From NCBI RefSeq assembly GCF_042663885.1, contig NZ_JBHSXV010000001.1: 64,000 bases of DNA. One strand, written 5' to 3'. Positions 58,893-64,000 of this stretch are shown here, piece by piece (within the stretch, counting starts at the first letter, position 1; the number at the start of each line of letters is the position of its first letter). Position numbers and translations under genes: made by a program. Source of the DNA: Aquipuribacter hungaricus. Its GTDB lineage: Bacteria > Actinomycetota > Actinomycetes > Actinomycetales > JBBAYJ01. The notes below the pieces were generated by a model, which did no database searches, had not been told where the DNA came from, and saw only the letters and a program-made list of their open reading frames with translations.

Positions 58893-59525
58893 TCAGGGGA
58901 CCGGGCGGACTGTCACCCGGCGGTTGAGCGCCCGGCCCACCGGGTCGTCCTGGCCGTCCTCGGTCGTCTCGGCCGCTATGAGCTCGGTCTCCCCGCGGCC
59001 CTCGGCGACGAGGGTGACCCCGGGCAGCTGCGGCTGCAGAGCGGCGACGACCGAGGCCGCCCGGGCCTCGCTGAGGACCTGGTTGCTCTCGTCCGAGCCC
59101 ACGGTGTCGGTGTGCCCGACCACCTGCAGCGCGGTCACCCCGGCCTCCTGCACCTGCGCGGCCACGGCGGCCAGGTCGGCGGTGGCCCGGGGCAGCAGGA
59201 CGGCCGACCCGCTGTCGAAGTACACGTCGCCGGCGAGGGTGAACTCGGCGTCTCCCTGCTGCTCGAGCGCCCCGTCCTCGCTGGCGGTGCGGGGCACGAT
59301 CTCGGCGACCACGCCCTCGACCGCGGCGGTGACGCCGTCCACGGTGGCGACGACCCCGTCCCCGGTGGCGGCCGCCGGCGGCACCGCGGTGCGGGCAGCC
59401 CCGGTCGGCTCCGGCGAGCTGCCCGACCAGGCCGGGGCCGCCACCAGGACCAGCGACACCGCGGCGACAGCGGCCGAGGCCGCGAGCAGAGACCCGGCGG
59501 CGCCGGAGGTGCGGCCCCGGCTCAC
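58893..59525 (-). CDS. Secreted OmpA-domain protein (second copy)
   Basis: A 210-residue protein started at GTG 59525 inside the lipoprotein stop (GTGA). Residues 1-32 form a signal peptide (SLLAASAAVAAVSLVLVAAPAW). A short Ala/Val-rich linker precedes the OmpA domain, residues about 90-208 (VYFDSGSAVLLPRATADL, ALQVVGHTDTVGSDESNQVLSEARAASV, LVAEGRGETELIA, NRRVTVRPVP). It lacks the beta-rich middle domain of the OmpA protein at 3.7 kb; here that domain is found only in the lipoprotein. The pair appears to follow the ATPase gene on the same strand. Confidence 0.87.
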   Translation of the reverse strand: MSRGRTSGAAGSLLAASAAVAAVSLVLVAAPAWSGSSPEPTGAARTAVPPAAATGDGVVATVDGVTAAVEGVVAEIVPRTASEDGALEQQGDAEFTLAGDVYFDSGSAVLLPRATADLAAVAAQVQEAGVTALQVVGHTDTVGSDESNQVLSEARAASVVAALQPQLPGVTLVAEGRGETELIAAETTEDGQDDPVGRALNRRVTVRPVP

Positions 59526-60163
59526 CGCTCGAGCGTGACGCCGGTGAAGGCGCCCACCGAGGGGATGACCACGTCGACCGTCGTCGTGCTCTCGGGCGGG
59601 GCGGAGAAGGTGGACGAGAACGTCTTCGAGCCCCCCTCCTCCAGCCCGCCGCCGCTGTTGAGCGCGACCGCGCAGACGCACGTGCCCTCGGAGTCGTAGG
59701 CGACGAGGTGGCGCGTGGCCTCAGCCGGGTCGAGCACGTACACGCCGTCGGTGCTGTACGCCGTGACCCCGTTCTCGTCCCCCTCGCGGGTGGTCCCGTC
59801 GTCGAAGACGTCGTTCACCGAGAAGATGCTGTCGCTGACGCGCAGGACCCGCAGCGTGAAGACGACGGTCATCAGCTCCTCCTGCACCGCGACCCCGTTG
59901 AGGTCGACCTCGAAGTCGCCGTAGCTGCTCGACGCCGGCCGGGTGGCGACCACCGGCAGCTCGCCGGACAGGTCGACGCTCTCGGTGCCGGCCGCCGCCA
60001 GCAGGACGTCGACGGTCTCCCCGATCTCCTGCGTCTGGCCCTCGCCGGGCCCCGGCGCCGCACCGGTGGGGTCGTCGTCGGCCTCGGAGCCCCCGAGGGT
60101 GCAGCCGCCGAGCAGCACGGACGCGAGCAGCGCGGCGGCGACGGGCATCGGTCGGTGCGTCAT
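59522..60163 (-). CDS. Lipoprotein with STTTVD-ending beta domain (second copy)
   Basis: A 213-residue lipoprotein starting at ATG 60163 behind AGGGGGACCGT. The lipobox is AALLASVLLGGC (Cys about residue 20), followed by an acidic Gly-rich linker. The domain resembles that of the lipoprotein at 4.9 kb: TVVFTLRVLRVSD, STDGVYVLDPAEATRHLVAYDSEGTCVCAV and the ending PPESTTTVDVVIPSVGAFTGVTL. The paired cysteines (CVC, against CQC in the other copy) are at the same place. It lies 56 bp downstream of the ATPase gene and overlaps the OmpA gene. The function is unknown. Confidence 0.75.
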   Translation of the reverse strand: MTHRPMPVAAALLASVLLGGCTLGGSEADDDPTGAAPGPGEGQTQEIGETVDVLLAAAGTESVDLSGELPVVATRPASSSYGDFEVDLNGVAVQEELMTVVFTLRVLRVSDSIFSVNDVFDDGTTREGDENGVTAYSTDGVYVLDPAEATRHLVAYDSEGTCVCAVALNSGGGLEEGGSKTFSSTFSAPPESTTTVDVVIPSVGAFTGVTLER

Positions 60164-60219
60164 ACGGTCCCCCTGAGGCGCGCCGGCGACCCGCACGGCG
60201 TCGGCGCGGAGTCTGCCAC

Positions 60220-61446
60220 TCAGCCGTCCTGCCGGCGGAGGTAGCGCCCGAAGTGCGGCACCGAGAAGGCGATCCGGCCGCGCTCGGCGCTGTAGACCAG
60301 GCCCTTCTTGATGAGAGCGTCCCGGGCCGGGGACAGCGACTGCGGCTTACGGCCGAGCAGCGCGGCGACGGCCGCCGTCGGCACGGCGTCGTCGCCGTCG
60401 GCCCGGGCCAGGCCCTCGTCCGCGGTCGCGTCGCGCGGCTGGGCGAGCACGTCGGCCATCGCGCGCAGGTACTCCCGCTCGGCCGGGGTCGCGCGCTCGT
60501 AGCGGGAGCCGAAGAAGCCCACGGCCAGCTCCGACTGCGCGATCGGCACGGCGACCCGGACGTCGTCGGCGGTGACGGGGCTGCGCGTCGCCACGTCCCA
60601 GACGGTCTTGCCGTACTCCTGGACGAAGTACGGGTAGCCCGCGGTCGCCTCGTACATCGCGTCCAGGGCGTCGGGGGTGAACTCGGCGTCCTCCTCCTTG
60701 GCCGGGGCGGTGAGCGCGCGGTCGGCGGCCTCGCGGTCGAGCCGGTCGATCCGGGCGTAGCGGAACAGCCGCTCGCTGTAGGACTTGCTCGCCGACAGCA
60801 CCGCCGGGAGGTGGGGCAGCCCCGCCCCGACGACGACGAACGGCAGCCCAGCCTGGCTGATCTCGTGGGCGGCGGCGCACAGCGCCGACACGTCCTCCGC
60901 CGACAGGTCCTGCATCTCGTCGAGGAACACCGCGACGCCCTTGCCGCAGTCGCCGGCGAGGCCCCCGATGTCCACGAGCAGCTCGACGAGGTCGATCTCC
61001 ATGTCGCCGGAGTCCGCGCGCCCGGCGACCACGGGCACGTCGATGCCCGGCTGCCACCGGTCGCGCACCTTGGTGTCGGCCTGGTTGTGACGCAGCGCGA
61101 AGGACTTGAGGACACCGAGGACGTGCTCGGTCTCGCTGGCCGGGGCGCTCAGCTCCCGCACGGCCAGGTGCAGGGCCGCCGACAGCGGGCGGCGCAGGGA
61201 CTGGTCCGGGCGCGCCTCTACCTTGCCCGTCCCCCAGCCCCGCCGGACCGCCTGCGAGCGCAGGGTGTTGAGCAGCACGGTCTTGCCCACGCCCCGCAGG
61301 CCGGTGAGGACGATGCTCCGCTCCGGCCGGCCGCGCCCGACCCTGGTGAGCATGACCTCGAAGGCCTCGAGCTCGCCGTCGCGGCCGGCGAGCTCGGGCG
61401 GGCGCTGGCCGGCGCCGGGGGCGTAGGGGTTGCGGACGGGGTCCAT
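60220..61446 (-). CDS. AAA+ ATPase with C-terminal winged helix
   Basis: A 408-residue ATPase. Walker A is GLRGVGKT (49-56) and Walker B is VAVFLDEMQDL near residue 178. FVVVGAGLPHLPAVLSASKSYSERLF looks like the sensor-1 region. The C-terminal 90 residues (PAEREYLRAMADVLAQ, AVAALLGRKPQSLSPARDALIKKGLVYSAERGRIAFSVPHFGRYLRR) form a winged helix. This domain plan is that of the COG1672-like P-loop ATPases and of orc1/cdc6-like STAND relatives. It could bind the repeated TGTCTAGCG-N15-CGTAGAC elements upstream of its own start. Its role is unknown. Confidence 0.85.
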   Translation of the reverse strand: MDPVRNPYAPGAGQRPPELAGRDGELEAFEVMLTRVGRGRPERSIVLTGLRGVGKTVLLNTLRSQAVRRGWGTGKVEARPDQSLRRPLSAALHLAVRELSAPASETEHVLGVLKSFALRHNQADTKVRDRWQPGIDVPVVAGRADSGDMEIDLVELLVDIGGLAGDCGKGVAVFLDEMQDLSAEDVSALCAAAHEISQAGLPFVVVGAGLPHLPAVLSASKSYSERLFRYARIDRLDREAADRALTAPAKEEDAEFTPDALDAMYEATAGYPYFVQEYGKTVWDVATRSPVTADDVRVAVPIAQSELAVGFFGSRYERATPAEREYLRAMADVLAQPRDATADEGLARADGDDAVPTAAVAALLGRKPQSLSPARDALIKKGLVYSAERGRIAFSVPHFGRYLRRQDG

Positions 61447-61464
61447 GCCAGGACCGTATCCGGC

Positions 61465-61584
61465 TGTCTAGCGTCCGCAGGAGAAGCGCGTAGACGGCAC
61501 GATCGCGTGTCGGGGGCCGCATCCACCGCCGGTCGCGAGCCTCGTCTACGCCTGTCTAGCGCGTTACCGAGCGAGCCGTAGACA
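61465..61584. promoter_or_regulatory. Duplicated TGTCTAGCG-N15-CGTAGAC element
   Basis: TGTCTAGCG (61465) is followed after exactly 15 bp by CGTAGACG (61489). The same arrangement, TGTCTAGCG (61553), 15 bp and CGTAGACA (61577), recurs 88 bp later. An additional GTCTACG lies at 61544. The halves are inverted with respect to each other, so each element is an imperfect palindrome. It sits between the divergent ATPase and metQ leader. Confidence 0.65.
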
Positions 61585-61624
61585 CGAGCATCGACCAGCG
61601 GTGTCCCACTGGTGGACACGGTGC

Positions 61625-61653
61625 GTCAACAGCGTCCGGCGCCCTGCTACCTT
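61625..61653 (+). promoter_or_regulatory. Candidate promoter of the metQNI operon
   Basis: GTCAAC (61625-61630) and TACCTT (61648-61653, TANNNT type) are 17 bp apart. A start point near 61660 would lie just before the riboswitch. A palindrome GTGTCC-N7-GGACAC (61601-61619) lies immediately upstream and could bind a regulator. Confidence 0.5.
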
Positions 61654-61667
61654 CGCGCCAGCACCAC

Positions 61668-61757
61668 CCATCCAGAGCGGCCGAGAGACCTGACTCGACG
61701 ACGCCGCAGCAACCATCCCGGGCCTCCCGGGACAGGTGCTCATGTCAGGACCGATGG
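61668..61757 (+). promoter_or_regulatory. SAM riboswitch (SAM-I/SAM-IV superfamily)
   Basis: The closing stem P1 pairs CCATC (61668-61672) with GATGG (61753-61757). The conserved GAGAGACC and GCAGCAACC core segments, a CCCGGG-CCT-CCCGGG P3 hairpin and the GGTGCTCATG segment are present. The stretch CCTGAC (61689-61694) can pair with GTCAGG (61744-61749), forming a pseudoknot. It is followed by metQNI, as expected for a SAM-responsive repressor of methionine uptake. Whether it is SAM-I or SAM-IV cannot be settled by eye. Confidence 0.9.
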
Positions 61758-61766
61758 AGGACTGGC

Positions 61767-61835
61767 ATGACCCTGCCCAGCGCACCCGCCCGCCGACCGC
61801 TGCCGCCCGGGAGCACCGCGCGCTGTCGCGGCTGA
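61767..61835 (+). CDS. Short leader ORF (22 codons) after the SAM riboswitch
   Basis: An ATG six bases after GGAGG opens a 22-residue frame (starting MTLPSAPARR) that ends in Arg-Cys-Arg-Gly, then TGA. The GGAGG at 61756-61760 overlaps the last two bases of the riboswitch P1 stem, so ligand binding could block initiation. The Cys codon is TGT, unusual in this genome. The metQ start lies 279 bp further on. Leader peptides with Cys near the end occur in actinobacterial sulfur operons, but this one does not match the common pattern, so its coding role is unproven. Confidence 0.5.
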   Translation: MTLPSAPARRPLPPGSTARCRG

Positions 61836-62114
61836 CCCCGCCCGCACCCCCGCGCACCCGGTGACCGGACCCCTCCGGCACCGCCACCACGACGACGTGG
61901 GCTGCACCCCTGCGGGTGCCGCCGACCGTCCGCGGCGCCGTCCCGCGCGCAGCCCCGGCCCCCCGCGAACGTCCGCACCCGCGCCCCGGGCCGGGCGGCA
62001 GCCCCCGACCGCACCCCCGGCCCCGCAGCCCGCACCCCGCACCTGACCTCCCACCGCCCGCACACCCGGTCCGGCCCGCACCGGTCCAGCCCGTCCCGTC
62101 CCAGGAGGACTCCC
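61836..62114 (+). promoter_or_regulatory. C-rich 279-nt leader between the leader ORF and metQ
   Basis: No gene is seen here. The RNA would be strongly C-rich and G-poor, especially at 61925-62110, as in Rho-loading sites. A short hairpin GCACCC-CTGC-GGGTGC is at 61904-61919 without a U-run. The segment ends in CCAGGAGGACTCCC, the metQ ribosome binding site. Confidence 0.4.
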
Positions 62115-63050
62115 ATGAGCACCACCCCCCGCCCCTCGACCACCCGTCGCGCCGCCCTCGGTACCGGGCTGCTGGTCGGCGCCCTCGTCGTGGCCGGCTG
62201 CGGCGCCGGCGGCGAGGCCTCCTCCGCCGAGCCCGCCGCCTCCGGGTCCGCCGGCGGCGGTGCCCCTGCGGGCGACCGCGAGATCACCGTCGTGGCGACC
62301 GACACCCCGGCCTACTCCGGCCCGCTCGAGATCGCCGCCGAGACGCTCGAGGCCGACGGCTGGACCGTCGACATCACGTACGTCACCGACATCGTGCAGC
62401 CGAACAACGCGGTCTCCACCGGGGAGTTCGACTTCAACTTCTTCCAGCACGGCGCCTACCTGCAGACGTTCAACCGCGACAACGGCACCGACGTCGTCCC
62501 GCTGTTCTACGCGGTCGGCTCCCCCGCCGGCGTGTACTCCGTGACGCACGACAGCATCGAGGACCTGCCCGACGGCGCCCGGATCGCGCTGCCCGTCGAC
62601 CCGGCGAACAACGGCCGCGCGCTGCACCTGCTCGCCGGGGCCGGGCTGCTCGAGCTCGCCGAGGGCGCCCAGGTGGTCTCCACGAGCCAGGAGGACATCA
62701 CCGACAACCCGCGCGGCTTCGAGTTCGTCGAGGTCGACCAGCAGACGCTCACGCAGACCCTGCCCGACGTCGACGCCGGCTTCCTCTTCATCCGCCAGGC
62801 CATCGAGATGGAGCTCGACCCCAACGAGGACGCGCTGCTGTTCGAGGACGACCTGGACGCCATCCCCTACCGGATCGTCTTCGGCGGCGCCCCCGACGCG
62901 GTCGGCTCCGAGAAGACCGAGGCGCTGCGCGAGGCGTTCCAGAGCGACGAGGTGCGGGCGTTCTACACCGACTTCTACGGCGACTGGGCGCCGCTGCCCT
63001 GGGACGAGGACCCGCAGGAGCAGGTCGCCGACTGGTGGACCGAGGGGTGA
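62115..63050 (+). CDS. metQ: Methionine ABC transporter substrate-binding lipoprotein
   Basis: A 311-residue lipoprotein of the NlpA/MetQ family that captures methionine outside the cell. The signal peptide contains an RRAALG start and the lipobox GALVVAGC (Cys about residue 29). Family motifs are EITVVATDTPAYSGPLEIAAETLEADGWTVDITYVTDIVQPNNAVSTGEFDFNFFQH, PLFYAVGSPAGVYS, ALPVDPANNGRALHLLAGAGLLELAEG and the C-terminal YRIVFGGAPDAVGSEKTEALREAF. The start codon has a strong AGGAGG site. It is controlled by the SAM riboswitch leader and coupled to metN by a GTGA overlap. Confidence 0.93.
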   Translation: MSTTPRPSTTRRAALGTGLLVGALVVAGCGAGGEASSAEPAASGSAGGGAPAGDREITVVATDTPAYSGPLEIAAETLEADGWTVDITYVTDIVQPNNAVSTGEFDFNFFQHGAYLQTFNRDNGTDVVPLFYAVGSPAGVYSVTHDSIEDLPDGARIALPVDPANNGRALHLLAGAGLLELAEGAQVVSTSQEDITDNPRGFEFVEVDQQTLTQTLPDVDAGFLFIRQAIEMELDPNEDALLFEDDLDAIPYRIVFGGAPDAVGSEKTEALREAFQSDEVRAFYTDFYGDWAPLPWDEDPQEQVADWWTEG

Positions 63051-63886
63051 TCACCCTCCGCGGGGTCACGAAGACCTTCACCACCGCCGGCGGCACCACG
63101 ACGGCCGTCGACGACGTCGACCTGCACGTCGAGCGCGGCGCCGTGCAGGGGATCATCGGCTTCAGCGGTGCCGGCAAGTCGACCCTGGTCCGCACCGTCA
63201 ACCTGCTCGAGCGGCCCGACAGCGGCTCGGTCGTCGTCGACGGCGAGGAGCTGACGACGCTGCCGGAGCGCGAGCTGCGCGCCCGGCGGGCCAAGATCGG
63301 CATGATCTTCCAGCACTTCAACCTGCTGGAGAACCTCACCGCGGCCCAGAACGTCGAGCTCGCGCTCCGCGTCGCGGGTGCCCCCAAGGCAGGGCGCGCG
63401 GCCAAGGTGGCCCGGAGCCTCGCGGTCGTCGACCTGTCCGACAAGGCCGACGCCTACCCGTCCAAGCTGTCGGGCGGGCAGAAGCAGCGGGTGGCGATCG
63501 CCCGGGCGCTGGCCAACGAGCCGTCGGTGCTGCTGTGCGACGAGCCGACCAGCGCGGTCGACCCGCAGACGACGATCACGGTGCTGCAGTACCTCAAGGA
63601 GGTCAACGAGCGCCTGGGCATCACCATCGTCCTGGTCACCCACCAGATGAACGTCGTCAAGGCCCTGGCCGGGGACGTCGCCGTCATGGAGTCCGGCCGG
63701 GTCGTCGAGCACCTGCGCCTGGACGGCAGCCCGCTGGCCCCGCGCAGCGAGATCGCCCGCTTCCTGCTCGACGACGAGATCCGGCTCGCCCCCGTCGACC
63801 ACGGCCGGACCGAGCCCGACGCCGTCGTCCCACCGCGGGCCCCGGTCTCGCTGGACCGGCTGGAGGCGGTGGTGGAGCGTGGCTGA
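63047..63886 (+). CDS. metN: Methionine ABC transporter ATP-binding protein
   Basis: A 279-residue ABC ATPase that drives methionine import. Walker A is GFSGAGKST, the Q-loop FQHFNLL, the signature LSGGQKQRVAIARALA, Walker B LLCDEPTSAVD and the switch His in LVTHQMNVVKAL. MetN usually has a C-terminal NIL/ACT domain of about 90 residues that senses methionine. Here the protein stops about 40 residues after the ATPase core (SPLAPRSEIARFLLDDEIRL), so that regulatory domain is absent, a shorter form seen in some species. It overlaps metQ by 4 bp and metI by 8 bp. Confidence 0.92.
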   Translation: MITLRGVTKTFTTAGGTTTAVDDVDLHVERGAVQGIIGFSGAGKSTLVRTVNLLERPDSGSVVVDGEELTTLPERELRARRAKIGMIFQHFNLLENLTAAQNVELALRVAGAPKAGRAAKVARSLAVVDLSDKADAYPSKLSGGQKQRVAIARALANEPSVLLCDEPTSAVDPQTTITVLQYLKEVNERLGITIVLVTHQMNVVKALAGDVAVMESGRVVEHLRLDGSPLAPRSEIARFLLDDEIRLAPVDHGRTEPDAVVPPRAPVSLDRLEAVVERG

Positions 63887-64000
63887 GACCGCAGGCCTGG
63901 GCGCCGAGCTCGCCCGCGTCGTCGACGTCCTGCCCGAGATGGGCGCCGCTCTCGGCGAGACCGCCCTCATGGTCGCCATCGCCGTGCCGCTCGCGGTGCT
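63879..64000 (+). CDS. metI: Methionine ABC transporter permease (3' end missing)
   Basis: The gene starts at GTG 63879 and runs off the window after about 40 codons. The visible N-terminus (LARVVDVLPEMGAALGETALMVAIAVPLAV) fits the first membrane segment of MetI permeases, which begin ALxETLxMV just before the first helix. It overlaps the metN stop by 8 bp. As the third gene of the operon it should form the membrane channel for methionine with MetN. Confidence 0.85.
   Translation, partial: MAETAGLGAELARVVDVLPEMGAALGETALMVAIAVPLAV

Noticed and set aside
61465..61584. McbR box (TAGAC-N6-GTCTA)
   Set aside because: Half-sites resemble it, but none occur in the required orientation at 6-bp spacing.
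61904..61919. Intrinsic terminator within the metQ leader
   Set aside because: The 6-bp stem has no U-run and is short compared with the clear terminators in this window.

Overview
The window is a stretch of chromosome from a very high-GC Actinomycetota (actinobacterium). Third codon positions are almost all G or C, many genes start with GTG, co-directional genes very often share a 4-bp GTGA or ATGA stop/start overlap, and the families are typically actinobacterial (Tad-pilus parts, CE1758/CE1759-type luciferase and FMN reductase pair, DUF427, DUF1905, DUF2332, SigG-like sigma factor). I cannot place it below phylum level. No rRNA, tRNA, CRISPR array, transposase, integrase or phage gene was seen. 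The gene content is mostly core-type, with several less usual features.

Layout. 1-3.7 kb: end of a Tad/Flp pilus locus (TadC-like, Flp-like pilin, TadG-like protein) with a histidine kinase/response regulator pair embedded in it. 3.7-6.5 kb: a secreted OmpA-domain protein, a lipoprotein that shares a beta-rich domain with it, and two small membrane proteins. 6.6-18.6 kb: metabolic genes (dienelactone hydrolase, MFS exporter, LLM oxidoreductase, OhrR-like regulator, PEP mutase/isocitrate lyase family enzyme, phosphoglucomutase, M13 peptidase, CoA-binding protein and O-acetylhomoserine sulfhydrylase). 18.7-27 kb: a secreted M14 carboxypeptidase, then a minus-strand block of a lipoprotein, a spermidine-synthase-like methyltransferase, a FAD oxidoreductase with a repeat-bearing insertion, membrane proteins and a DUF2332 protein. 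27-38 kb: diguanylate cyclase, beta-lactamase-like hydrolase, AI-2E family transporter with a C-terminal frameshift, DODA-type dioxygenase divergent from a MarR regulator across two palindromic operators, oxidoreductase, homocysteine methyltransferase, spore-photoproduct-lyase-like radical SAM protein and WrbA. 38-46 kb: 5-oxoprolinase pxpABC, PPOX-fold proteins, a cation/proton antiporter and a zinc peptidase. 46-50 kb: a NAL1-like trypsin-fold protein next to a protein carrying only its N-terminal domain, an alpha/beta hydrolase and a SigG-like sigma factor. 50-57 kb: GGDEF-EAL protein, GT83-like glycosyltransferase, phosphatase, STAS protein, Fur family regulator and a repeat-tailed protein. 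57-64 kb: luciferase/FMN reductase pair, a second lipoprotein plus OmpA pair downstream of an AAA+ ATPase, and a metQNI methionine transporter behind a SAM riboswitch.

Themes. (1) Sulfur/methionine: metY, mmuM and the SAM-riboswitch-controlled metQNI lie in one window. The metQ leader also holds a 22-codon ORF whose ribosome binding site touches the riboswitch closing stem. (2) Envelope: two loci pair an OmpA-domain protein with a lipoprotein carrying a related STTTVD-ending domain, in opposite gene order; one follows an ATPase gene preceded by a duplicated TGTCTAGCG-N15-CGTAGAC element. (3) c-di-GMP: two membrane proteins, one with a canonical GGDEF and one with a degenerate GGDEL followed by EAL. 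(4) In-frame minisatellites with units of 12-24 bp recur at protein ends or in loops in at least five genes. (5) A 26-bp element upstream of the sigG-like gene recurs upstream of the M14 peptidase with 22 of 26 positions identical. No classical defence or mobile system was found; the best candidates for undescribed biology are the metQ leader, the OmpA/lipoprotein/ATPase module and the NAL1-like protease with its solo-domain partner.
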